Origin: Prevotellaceae bacterium UBA4336
GTDB taxonomy: Bacteria > Bacteroidota > Bacteroidia > Bacteroidales > Bacteroidaceae
Direction of reading: 5' to 3'
Assembly: GCA_002394305.1 (NCBI GenBank)
Contig: DGTM01000069.1
Coordinates: 5,957 to 27,165, forward strand
DNA: 21,209 nt
Within the stretch, counting starts at the first letter, position 1. The number at the start of each line of letters is the position of its first letter. Below are positions 1-6,802 of this stretch, piece after piece. Under the pieces are notes generated by a model that was given only the letters and a program-made list of their open reading frames with translations, was not told the origin of the DNA and did not search any database. Position numbers and translations under genes: made by a program.

Positions 1-54
1 GCTTAACTTCCCATTTAACTTCATTTTATAACTCCCGAAACTTAAATTAAAGGG

Positions 55-630
55 TTAAAGGGTGGGGCTCAGGAACTCGCTCAGGATTGCCACTGCCTCG
101 CGTTTGGCTGTTTCGAGGTCGTCGTTGATGAGGATGCGGTCGAACTGCGGGGCAAACGTCATCTCGTACTCTGCCTTTGCCAGACGTTCCTCTATCTGAG
201 CCATGTCGTCGGTGGCACGCCCCAGAAGCCGCTGGCGCAAAGCCTCCACCGAAGGGGGCTGGATGAAGATGCTCAGGGCCTTGTCGCCGTAGTGCTTCTT
301 GATGTTGACGCCGCCCTTGACGTCGACATCGAACACGACGTTCCAGCCTGCGGCCAGCTTCTCGTCCACCTGGCTCTTGAGGGTGCCGTAGAAACGGTTC
401 TCGTAGACCTCTTCGAACTCGAGGAAGTCTCCGTCCTTGATGTGCTGGCGGAACGCTTCGGGCGAAAGGAAGTAGTAGTCCACGCCGTCCTGCTCGGCAC
501 CTCGTGGCGGACGGCTGGTTGCGCTCACGCTAAACGCCAGCCGGAACTCCGGGTGCTCCTTCATCAGGAAGTTCACGATTGTGCTCTTTCCGCTCCCCGA
601 AGGAGCCGAGACGATAAGAAGTTTTCCCAT
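55..630 (-). CDS. gmk: Guanylate kinase
   Basis: Cytoplasmic enzyme that phosphorylates GMP to GDP with ATP, needed for GTP and dGTP supply. The 191-residue length is normal for the family. The P-loop SGSGKST lies at residues 11-17. The GMP-binding segment follows (SATSRPPRG, then DGVDYYF, about residues 36-54). DVDVKGG near residue 101 and LINDD near residue 168 are also typical. The ATG at 628-630 lies 1 nt after the yicC stop, so the two genes are almost certainly co-transcribed and perhaps translationally coupled. The yicC-gmk pairing is common in bacteria. The 54 nt beyond the stop to the window edge are AT-rich and show no gene. Confidence 0.97.
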   Translation of the reverse strand: MGKLLIVSAPSGSGKSTIVNFLMKEHPEFRLAFSVSATSRPPRGAEQDGVDYYFLSPEAFRQHIKDGDFLEFEEVYENRFYGTLKSQVDEKLAAGWNVVFDVDVKGGVNIKKHYGDKALSIFIQPPSVEALRQRLLGRATDDMAQIEERLAKAEYEMTFAPQFDRILINDDLETAKREAVAILSEFLSPTL

Positions 631-631
631 A

Positions 632-1510
632 TTACATTACGTTCAGTACTTGTTCCTTTATCTGTTCCAGTTCGTCCTTCATCCTGACTACGATGTTCTG
701 CATCTCTGCCAGGTTGCTCTTGCTGCCCGTCGTGTTTATCTCGCGACCCATCTCCTGGGCGATGAAGCCAAGCTTCTTGCCTTGGCCGTGACCGTCGAGC
801 ATCGTCTGGCGGAAGTAGCGGAGATGATTTGCAAGGCGTTGCTTCTCCTCGCTGATGTCGAGCTTCTCGATGTAGTAGATCATCTCCTGCTCCAGGCGGT
901 TCTTGTCGTACTGCACGTCGGGGATGGCGGCCAGCCCTTCCATGATGCGCTGGCGTATCTTCTCCACGCGCTGTTTCTCGTAGGGCTCGATGCCGGCAAG
1001 CAGAGCGGCGATGTTGTCCAGCTTCTCCTCGAACTTCTTCTGCAAAGCCTCGCCCTCCTGCCTGCGGAATGCCACAAGCTGGTCGACGGCCTGCTGCACG
1101 ACGCCGCGAGCCACTTGCCACTCTTCTTCCGTAAGTTCCTGCTGTGCCTCTCCGCGCAAGAGGACGTCCGGCATGCGGATGAGCGTGTTCCAGTAGTCGT
1201 CAGGCTCGGGGATGTCATACTTCGCCGAGATGTCCTGCATCTGGCGGTAGTAGGCGGCCACCAGTTCGGCATTGATGGGACTGGCCGCTGCCTGGTCCTG
1301 CTGTTCCGTCCAGAGATTGAACTCCACCTTGCCGCGCTCCAGGGCCTGCGTTATCATGGCCCGCACCTCCATTTCCTTCTCGCGATAGGCGGACGCCACA
1401 CGTGTCGAAAGGTCGAGAGCCTTACTGTTGAGCGACTTTACCTCTGCTATAATCTTTTTTCCCTGGTATTCGGCCGAGGCTTTGCCGTAACCGGTCATCG
1501 ATAGTATCAT
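632..1510 (-). CDS. yicC: YicC family endoribonuclease
   Basis: YicC-family protein of 292 residues. E. coli YicC is reported to be an endoribonuclease acting on small RNAs; the role here is by family only. The start at 1508-1510 is chosen because the family N-terminus, SMTGYGKA, follows at once. The reading frame is open further upstream, but that stretch is not family-like and holds the promoter. The N-terminal YicC domain occupies roughly residues 1-155. The C-terminal DUF1732 segment (GKKLGFIAQEMGREINT, then GSKSNLAE) is at about residues 230-265. It ends 1 nt before gmk. A TAnnTTTG element lies just upstream on the same strand. Confidence 0.94.
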   Translation of the reverse strand: MILSMTGYGKASAEYQGKKIIAEVKSLNSKALDLSTRVASAYREKEMEVRAMITQALERGKVEFNLWTEQQDQAAASPINAELVAAYYRQMQDISAKYDIPEPDDYWNTLIRMPDVLLRGEAQQELTEEEWQVARGVVQQAVDQLVAFRRQEGEALQKKFEEKLDNIAALLAGIEPYEKQRVEKIRQRIMEGLAAIPDVQYDKNRLEQEMIYYIEKLDISEEKQRLANHLRYFRQTMLDGHGQGKKLGFIAQEMGREINTTGSKSNLAEMQNIVVRMKDELEQIKEQVLNVM

Positions 1511-1531
1511 ACTTATTAAATGTTTTGCCTG

Positions 1532-1539
1532 CAAAGATA
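1532..1539 (-). promoter_or_regulatory. Bacteroidetes -7 element for yicC-gmk
   Basis: Read on the minus strand this is TATCTTTG, which fits the TAnnTTTG -7 consensus of the Bacteroidetes primary sigma factor. It lies 21 nt before the yicC ATG, giving a short leader. I see no clear TTTG -33 element 19-21 nt upstream, so only the -7 half is well supported. Confidence 0.55.
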
Positions 1540-1645
1540 CTACAAAAATGTGAAAAAGAGAAGCACGGAGTACGAAATTTCTGTTTCCGCCCCGAATGTT
1601 GACCGTCGCCGTGCCCTGCTCCTTTTTTCTATGTTCTTTTTTTCG

Positions 1646-1653
1646 TACCTTTG
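1646..1653 (+). promoter_or_regulatory. -7 element directly abutting a small ORF
   Basis: TACCTTTG fits the TAnnTTTG consensus and ends only 4 nt before the ATG at 1658. With the usual start-site distance, transcription would begin at or very near the ATG, implying a leaderless or nearly leaderless message. The -33 region is T-rich without an exact TTTG. Confidence 0.5.
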
Positions 1654-1657
1654 CGGC

Positions 1658-1831
1658 ATGAAAACGACGAATGTACTTTTGGCGTGTGCGATGCTTCTGC
1701 TCTGCTGTTTCGCATGCAAGAGAGGGGAGCAGCTCAGCCCCGAAGAGCAACGTATGCTGAAGATTTCGACGCTGGACTCTGCGCTGGCCGACTACGGCTT
1801 CCGCGCGATGGATGCATGTGATTTTCGTTAG
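1658..1831 (+). CDS. Small lipoprotein-like ORF of unknown function
   Basis: A 57-residue ORF with a Lys-containing N-terminus, a hydrophobic stretch and candidate lipobox cysteines (LLLCCFACKR, about residues 14-23), followed by a short charged tail. Taken at face value it is a tiny lipoprotein. I do not recognise a family. It may be the stump of a longer gene: the tail ends abruptly, and a palindromic element begins within about 40 nt. It is divergent from yicC. The start is supported by a TACCTTTG element 4 nt upstream. Whether it is expressed is uncertain. Confidence 0.45.
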   Translation: MKTTNVLLACAMLLLCCFACKRGEQLSPEEQRMLKISTLDSALADYGFRAMDACDFR

Positions 1832-1863
1832 GGAATTAGGGATTCGGGGGCCTTTCCGCAAGC

Positions 1864-1941
1864 ATACTTTCCAGTACTCCCGCAAGAAAACTGCAGTACT
1901 CCCACGGTGGTACTGGAGTTTTCCCGCAGTGGTACTGGCAT
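1864..1941. repeat. Long palindromic element, decayed copy
   Basis: An imperfect inverted repeat centred near 1904, with core arms at about 1871-1938. Each arm carries two CAGTAC-type half-sites separated by a segment like GAAAACTG. It is clearly related to the perfect 66-bp palindrome at 16518-16583. They share the left flank ATACTTT...CCAGTACT and the right flank ending CATC. Several arm mismatches show decay. Like the other copy, it sits just after a lipoprotein-like ORF and before the promoter of the next gene. It may act as a terminator or be a non-autonomous mobile element. Confidence 0.85.
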
Positions 1942-2036
1942 CGGGGCAAGGGGCGTTTTGACGGAGACACGGAGCACTTCCCGCGACCTACGTACATTTT
2001 TGCACGAAAAAGCACGGTTTATTGGCAAATATTTAG

Positions 2037-2044
2037 TATCTTTG
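2037..2044 (+). promoter_or_regulatory. -7 element upstream of tsaB
   Basis: TATCTTTG matches TAnnTTTG. It lies 128 nt before the GTG start of tsaB, so the leader would include the GC-rich palindromic repeat at 2061-2142. No TTTG is found at the expected -33 distance. Confidence 0.45.
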
Positions 2045-2060
2045 CAGCGCGATAAAGAAA

Positions 2061-2142
2061 GCCTCACCCCCCTGCCCCTCTCCGAGGAGAGGAGGGTTCC
2101 GTCGCGAAAGCCTCTCCTCCTCGGGGAGGGAAGAGGGCTGGC
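2061..2142. repeat. GC-rich palindromic repeat, intergenic copy
   Basis: Two related arms (about 2067-2096 and 2111-2141) with CTCTCCGAGGAGAGG-like and CTCCTCGGGGAGG-like cores form an imperfect inverted repeat in the presumed tsaB leader. It belongs to the dispersed GC-rich family that recurs through the window. Confidence 0.75.
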
Positions 2143-2172
2143 AACTGATAAAACGACTAAACCGAAAAGAAA

Positions 2173-2898
2173 GTGTCCTGCATACTACATATCGAGACGA
2201 GCACGAAGGTGTGTTCCGTGGCCCTGAGCGAGAACGGCAGCCTCATCTTCCACAAGGAGGATCTGGAGGGGCCGAACCACGCCGTCGTCTGCGGCGTGTT
2301 CGTCGACGAGGCCCTGTCCTTTGCCAACTCCCACGCCATCCCCGTCGATGCCGTGGCGGTGAGCGAGGGTCCCGGCAGCTACACCGGCCTGCGCATCGGT
2401 GTCTCGCTGGCGAAAGGCGTCTGCTACGGGCGCGACCTGCCCCTGCTCGCCGTGCCCACGCTCAAACTGCTTTGCGTCCCTGTCCTATTGAACGACTCAC
2501 ATTTCCCCCCTCCCTTGGAGGGGACGGGGGAGGCTTTGCTCGTCCCTATGATAGACGCCCGGCGGATGGAGGTCTATAGTGCCGTCTACGACCGCGCCCT
2601 CCACGAAGTGCGCCCCATCGGAGCCGACATCGTGGAGCCCGACACCTACCTGCCCTACCTCGAGGAGCATCCCGTCTGGTTCTTCGGCAACGGCGCCGCG
2701 AAGTGCCAAAGCATCATCCGGCACCCCAACGCCCACTTCATCGACGGCATCCAGCCGCTGGCAAAGTGGATGTTCCCCCTGGCAGAACGGGCCCTGCACC
2801 TCGGCGAAAAGCAGGACGTGGCCTACTTCGAGCCGTTCTACCTGAAGGAATACATCGCAGGGACGCCACGTTCACCCCTGTCGAAGGTCGGGAGCTGA
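2173..2898 (+). CDS. tsaB: tRNA threonylcarbamoyladenosine biosynthesis protein TsaB
   Basis: TsaB partners TsaD, with TsaE, in placing the threonylcarbamoyl group on A37 of ANN-decoding tRNAs. The protein has 241 residues from a GTG start; the family N-terminus ILHIETST follows at once. Conserved blocks are GPNHA (33-37), SEGPGSYTGLRIG (64-76), KGVCYG (81-86) and PMIDARRMEVY (125-135). Residues about 106-122 (HFPPPLEGTGEA) are an extra loop encoded by a GC-rich palindromic repeat at 2502-2537, inserted in frame just before the conserved PMIDARR block. The gene heads the plus-strand housekeeping run. Confidence 0.93.
   Translation: MSCILHIETSTKVCSVALSENGSLIFHKEDLEGPNHAVVCGVFVDEALSFANSHAIPVDAVAVSEGPGSYTGLRIGVSLAKGVCYGRDLPLLAVPTLKLLCVPVLLNDSHFPPPLEGTGEALLVPMIDARRMEVYSAVYDRALHEVRPIGADIVEPDTYLPYLEEHPVWFFGNGAAKCQSIIRHPNAHFIDGIQPLAKWMFPLAERALHLGEKQDVAYFEPFYLKEYIAGTPRSPLSKVGS
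2502..2537. repeat. GC-rich repeat inside tsaB
   Basis: A CCCTCC...GGAGGGG-type inverted repeat ending in a GGGACGGGGGAGGC tail. It encodes FPPPLEGTGEA in the tsaB frame. A near-identical tail (GGGTCGGGGGAGGC) occurs in rpoN at about 13217-13230. Confidence 0.75.
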
Positions 2899-2967
2899 CC
2901 GGAGCTCTCCACTTCGAACCACACAACACACGCTAAACTCTGAACACAAAACTCTAAACTCATACAA

Positions 2968-3564
2968 GTGCAGTACAATACACAAAGAGAACAACTCGTG
3001 ATGCCGGAATACGGCCGGGGCGTACAGATGATGGTCGACATGGCGGTGCAGATAGCAGACCGCGAGGAGCGTCAGCGTTGCGCCGCCACGATAGTCAAGA
3101 TCATGTCGGGCCTGCTTCCCTCGACGGCCAGCAAGAGCGACGACGAGCACCGCCTATGGAACCACCTGGCACGCATCTCGCACTACAAGCTCGACATAGA
3201 CTATCCCGTCGACATCCTGCCGCAGGAAGAGGTGCAGGCACATCCTGCCCCGCTACCCTACCCCATGAAGCCCATACGCCGCCGCCACTACGGACACCTC
3301 GTAGAGCAGGCCCTGGCATACGCACAGACGCTGGACAACGAGCAGCAGCGCCAGTTCATCACCGAATGTGTTGCCAACCAGATGAAGCAAGACCTCTTCA
3401 TCTGGAACCGCGACTCGATGGACGAGGCACTCGTGGCGCAGGACATCGAGCACTACACGGGCGGCAAGCTCCGTCTGAATACGGAAAGCTTCATCTTCGA
3501 CCCCGTGGAAGAGTCTCCCCTGCAGCACGGCGACAACCAGAAGAAACGCAAACGGAAGAAATAG
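2968..3564 (+). CDS. DUF4290 family protein
   Basis: A 198-residue protein from a GTG start whose N-terminus (YNTQREQLVMPEYGRG) is typical of DUF4290, a family of unknown function largely restricted to Bacteroidetes and commonly encoded directly before murA. I see no signal peptide or membrane helix, so it is probably cytoplasmic. The N-terminal two thirds are helical in character, and the C-terminus is very basic (QKKRKRKK). The stop is 6 nt before murA, so they are likely one operon. The function is unknown; the gene order suggests a link to envelope synthesis but does not prove one. Confidence 0.88.
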   Translation: MQYNTQREQLVMPEYGRGVQMMVDMAVQIADREERQRCAATIVKIMSGLLPSTASKSDDEHRLWNHLARISHYKLDIDYPVDILPQEEVQAHPAPLPYPMKPIRRRHYGHLVEQALAYAQTLDNEQQRQFITECVANQMKQDLFIWNRDSMDEALVAQDIEHYTGGKLRLNTESFIFDPVEESPLQHGDNQKKRKRKK

Positions 3565-3570
3565 GCAGGC

Positions 3571-4959
3571 ATGGCATCATTCATCATCGAAGGCGGCCAC
3601 CAGCTCCGGGGCGACATCACGCCCCAGGGCGCGAAGAACGAAGCACTGCAGGTGCTTTGCGCCGTTCTGCTGACCAGCGAGCCGGTGCGCATCAAGAACC
3701 TGCCCGACATAGCCGACGTGAACAACCAGATACAGTTGCTCCGCGACATGGGGGTGGAGGTGACACGCCACGATGCGCACGACTACACCTTCGCGGCCGC
3801 CAACCTCGACGACTGCTACCTCAGCAGCGAAGCCTACATCCGCCGATGCCAGCAACTGCGCGGCAGCGTGATGATGCTCGGGCCCCTGCTGGCACGACGC
3901 GGGAGGGCCATCGTGCCGAAGCCGGGCGGCGACCAGATAGGACGCCGGCGACTGGACACACACTTCCTGGGCATGCAGAAGCTGGGCAGCCGCTTCACCT
4001 ACGACGACACCCTACATATATATAATGTAACGGCAGAGAAGCTCACCGGCTCGTACATGCTCCTGGACGAAGCCTCCGTGACCGGCACAGCCAACATCAT
4101 CATGGCGGCAGTCCTGGCACAAGGCACCACCACCATCTACAACGCTGCCTGCGAGCCCTACATCCAGCAATTGTGCCGTATGCTCTGCCGCATGGGAGCA
4201 CGCATCGCAGGCATCGGTTCGAACCTGCTCACCATCGATGGCGTCACAACCCTGCGCGGCACACAGCACACCATCCTGCCCGACATGATCGAAGTGGGCT
4301 CCTTCATCGGCATGGCCGCCATGGTGGGCGACGGCATCCGCATTCGCGACGTGGGCCTGCAGCATCTGGGCATCATCCCCGACACGTTCCGGCGGCTGGG
4401 CATCCGCATCGAACAGGACGGCGCAGACCTCGTCGTGCCCCGGCAGGAGCACTACGAGATAGAGTCGTTCATCGACGGCTCGTTCATGACGCTGAGCGAT
4501 GCGCCGTGGCCCGGCTTCACGCCCGACCTGCTGAGCGTCCTGCTCGTGGTCAGCACACAGGCCAAGGGGTCGGTGCTCATCCACCAGAAGATGTTCGAGA
4601 GCCGACTGTTCTTCGTGGATAAGCTCATCGACATGGGGGCACAAATCATCCTTTGCGACCCGCACCGCGCCGTAGTCGTGGGGCACGACCGCCAGCGGCA
4701 GCTCCGCGCCGGACGCATGACGAGCCCCGACATCCGCGCAGGCATCGCCCTGCTCATCGCGGCCATGAGCGCAGACGGCACCAGCTGCATCGACAACATC
4801 GGGCAGATAGACCGCGGCTACGAGAACATCGAGGCACGCCTCTGCGCCCTCGGAGCAAAGATAACGAGAGAGACCCCCCAACCCCCTTTAGGGGGAGAAT
4901 GGTTTGCAGGGGAGTCGCCAAGACAAAACATACACAATAACATCCTCCCCTCCACATAG
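3571..4959 (+). CDS. murA: UDP-N-acetylglucosamine 1-carboxyvinyltransferase
   Basis: Transfers enolpyruvate from PEP to UDP-GlcNAc, the first committed step of peptidoglycan precursor synthesis, in the cytoplasm. The KN pair is at residues 22-23. The active-site loop reads PKPGGDQIGRRR, so the residue equivalent to E. coli Cys115 is Asp121. Cys-to-Asp at this site is the known basis of natural fosfomycin insensitivity in Mycobacterium and Chlamydia MurA. The protein has 462 residues, longer than the usual 420-440. The last about 28 (from TPQPPLGGEW) come from a GC-rich repeat and following AT-rich sequence that run past the family end (LCALGAKI). It lies between the DUF4290 gene and rimM. 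Confidence 0.96.
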   Translation: MASFIIEGGHQLRGDITPQGAKNEALQVLCAVLLTSEPVRIKNLPDIADVNNQIQLLRDMGVEVTRHDAHDYTFAAANLDDCYLSSEAYIRRCQQLRGSVMMLGPLLARRGRAIVPKPGGDQIGRRRLDTHFLGMQKLGSRFTYDDTLHIYNVTAEKLTGSYMLLDEASVTGTANIIMAAVLAQGTTTIYNAACEPYIQQLCRMLCRMGARIAGIGSNLLTIDGVTTLRGTQHTILPDMIEVGSFIGMAAMVGDGIRIRDVGLQHLGIIPDTFRRLGIRIEQDGADLVVPRQEHYEIESFIDGSFMTLSDAPWPGFTPDLLSVLLVVSTQAKGSVLIHQKMFESRLFFVDKLIDMGAQIILCDPHRAVVVGHDRQRQLRAGRMTSPDIRAGIALLIAAMSADGTSCIDNIGQIDRGYENIEARLCALGAKITRETPQPPLGGEWFAGESPRQNIHNNILPST

Positions 4960-5000
4960 GGGGCGGGGGCATTCCTCCCCCTAAAAGGGGACGGGGAGTC
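4871..5000. repeat. GC-rich palindromic repeats at the murA-rimM junction
   Basis: One copy (4871-4900, core CCCCCTTTAGGGGG) lies in the extended 3' end of murA. Others fill 4943-5000 (CCTCCCCTCC...AGGGGGCGGGGG and CCTCCCCCTAAAAGGGGACGGGG), covering the murA stop and ending 5 nt before the rimM ATG. The mRNA hairpins could modulate rimM translation, but that is inference. Confidence 0.8.
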
Positions 5001-5004
5001 TGTT

Positions 5005-5514
5005 ATGATTAAGGACGACGAAGTATACAAGATAGGACAGATCGGGCGGACGCACGGCGTGAAGGGCGAGGTGACACTGAGCTTCACGGACGACGTCTGG
5101 GACCGTGCCGAGGCGGAATACCTGTTCCTGCGCGTGGACGGACTGCTCGTGCCGTTCTTCCTGGAGGAATACCGCTTCCGCAGCGACACGACGGCACTCC
5201 TGAAGTTCCTCGACTACGACTCGGCGAACGACGTGCAGTTCATGCTGGGCTGCGATGTCTTCTTCCCACATGCCCTGACCCCCGAGGCGAGCGAGGACGA
5301 CGAGTACACATGGCGCTACTTCACGGGCTTCAGCCTCTTCGACGAAAAGGCGGGCCTCATCGGGACCATCGACCATGTGGACGACACGACGCAGAACGTG
5401 CTCTTCCAGGTCGGCCAGCGGCTCATCCCTGCTGCCGAGGCTTGGATAAAGGACATCAACCACAAGGAGCGCACCGTCCGCATGGAGCTCCCGGAAGGAT
5501 TACTTGAACTATAA
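5005..5514 (+). CDS. rimM: Ribosome maturation factor RimM
   Basis: Assists late 30S subunit assembly by binding ribosomal protein S19. The protein has 169 residues, normal length. The N-terminal barrel begins with the family signature KIGQIGRTHGVKGEV (about residues 9-23). The C-terminal PRC-type barrel is at about residues 105-169, with GTIDHV and LIPAAEAWI visible. Its ATG is 45 nt past the murA stop, across a repeat cluster. It lies between murA and dxr, as in other Bacteroidetes runs I recall. Confidence 0.94.
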   Translation: MIKDDEVYKIGQIGRTHGVKGEVTLSFTDDVWDRAEAEYLFLRVDGLLVPFFLEEYRFRSDTTALLKFLDYDSANDVQFMLGCDVFFPHALTPEASEDDEYTWRYFTGFSLFDEKAGLIGTIDHVDDTTQNVLFQVGQRLIPAAEAWIKDINHKERTVRMELPEGLLEL

Positions 5515-5517
5515 GGA

Positions 5518-5548
5518 GCCCCTCTCTGACTTCCCCCAAGGGGAGAAC
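5518..5548. repeat. GC-rich palindromic repeat between rimM and dxr
   Basis: CCCCTCTCTGACTTCCCCC followed by AAGGGGAG forms a small stem. It is a member of the GC-rich dispersed family. Confidence 0.6.
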
Positions 5549-5581
5549 TTGGATAGAAACGATTAAATGGTAAATGACAAG

Positions 5582-6724
5582 ATGAAAAGGATATGCATTT
5601 TAGGCTCCACGGGCAGCATCGGCACGCAGACACTTGAGGTCATCAGCGAGCACCCCGACCTCTTCGAGGCATACGTGCTCACCGCCGGCCGAAATGCCGA
5701 CCTGCTCATCCGGCAGGCCAAGCAGTTCCAGCCCCAATGCGTGGTGATAGCCGACGAAAGCAAGTACGCCTACGTCTGCGAGGCCCTGAAGGACGAGCCG
5801 ATACAGGTCTATGCGGGTGCCGATGCCCTCTGCCAAGTGGTGCAGATGGAGCCGGTGGACGTGGTGCTGACGGCTCTGGTGGGCTTCAGCGGTCTGCGCC
5901 CCACCATCAGCGCCATCGAGGCTGGCAAGCCCATTGCCCTGGCGAACAAGGAGACACTGGTGGTGGCCGGAGAACTCATCACACAGCTCTGCCTGGAGCA
6001 TAAGGTGCCCCTGCTGCCAGTCGACAGCGAGCACAGCGCCATCTTCCAAAGCCTGATGGGCGAGGAAAGTCCCGTCGAGAAGATTATCCTGACAGCCAGC
6101 GGCGGCCCGTTCCGCACGTTCACGCTCGACCAGCTCCGCGACGTCACGCCCGCCCAGGCCTTGAAGCATCCCAACTGGGACATGGGGGCGAAAATCACCA
6201 TCGACAGCGCCTCGATGATGAACAAGGGCTTCGAGGTCATCGAGGCCCGCTGGCTCTTCGACGTCACGCCGGAGAGGATTCAGGTCGTGGTGCATCCGCA
6301 GAGCATCCTGCACAGCGCGGTCCAGTTCGAGGACGGTGCCGTGAAGGGGCAGATGGGCATGCCCGACATGCGCGTCCCCATCCAGCTGGCCCTCTCCTAC
6401 CCCTTCCGCCTCCGCAGCAGCTTCCCGCGCATCGACTGGTGGGACCTCCGGGACCTCACCTTCGAACGGCCCGACCCCGAGAAGTTCCGCTGCCTACAGA
6501 TGGCCTACGAAGCGATAAGGATGGGCGGCAACGCAGCCTGCATCGTCAACGCCGCCAACGAGGTGGCGAACCTGGCCTTCCGCCAGGAACGCTGCAGCTT
6601 CCTTCGGATGGCCGACATCATCGGGGAAACCTTGCAGAAGGTGCCGCACCAGGAGAAACCCTCGCTGCAGGACTACCTCGACTGCGACCGCGAGGCGAGG
6701 AGAGTGGCCGAGGCCTTGCTCTGA
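5582..6724 (+). CDS. dxr: 1-deoxy-D-xylulose 5-phosphate reductoisomerase
   Basis: Converts DXP to 2-C-methyl-D-erythritol 4-phosphate with NADPH, the second step of the MEP isoprenoid pathway. The start at 5582 is preferred because the dinucleotide-binding motif ILGSTGSIGTQ (6-16) then begins at the usual distance; an in-frame ATG at 5567 would add five residues. The protein has 380 residues from 5582. Visible sites are ANKETLVVAGE (121-131), metal ligands Asp148 and Glu150 in PVDSEHSAIFQ, the substrate-binding ASGGPFR (172-178), and MMNKGFE with Glu218. It is followed by rseP. The MEP enzyme ispG lies at the end of the window. Confidence 0.96.
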   Translation: MKRICILGSTGSIGTQTLEVISEHPDLFEAYVLTAGRNADLLIRQAKQFQPQCVVIADESKYAYVCEALKDEPIQVYAGADALCQVVQMEPVDVVLTALVGFSGLRPTISAIEAGKPIALANKETLVVAGELITQLCLEHKVPLLPVDSEHSAIFQSLMGEESPVEKIILTASGGPFRTFTLDQLRDVTPAQALKHPNWDMGAKITIDSASMMNKGFEVIEARWLFDVTPERIQVVVHPQSILHSAVQFEDGAVKGQMGMPDMRVPIQLALSYPFRLRSSFPRIDWWDLRDLTFERPDPEKFRCLQMAYEAIRMGGNAACIVNAANEVANLAFRQERCSFLRMADIIGETLQKVPHQEKPSLQDYLDCDREARRVAEALL

Positions 6725-6802
6725 GACACGGCACGGTTCGCACAAAGAAAAACAACAGCCCTCGGAGGGAGGGCGAAACAGACACACGATAACACAAAAC
6801 AA

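Larger units (their letters stand above)
1832..2172 (+). other. Intergenic region upstream of tsaB
   Basis: This 341-nt stretch has no convincing gene. It holds the decayed long palindrome (1864-1941), a TATCTTTG element (2037-2044) and a GC-rich palindromic repeat pair (2061-2142). Nothing else recognisable is present. Confidence 0.7.

Noticed and set aside
4012..4881. Long open frame antisense to murA
   Set aside because: It lies wholly over a clear murA reading frame; long antisense frames are expected in GC-rich genes. Its product has no recognisable motifs.
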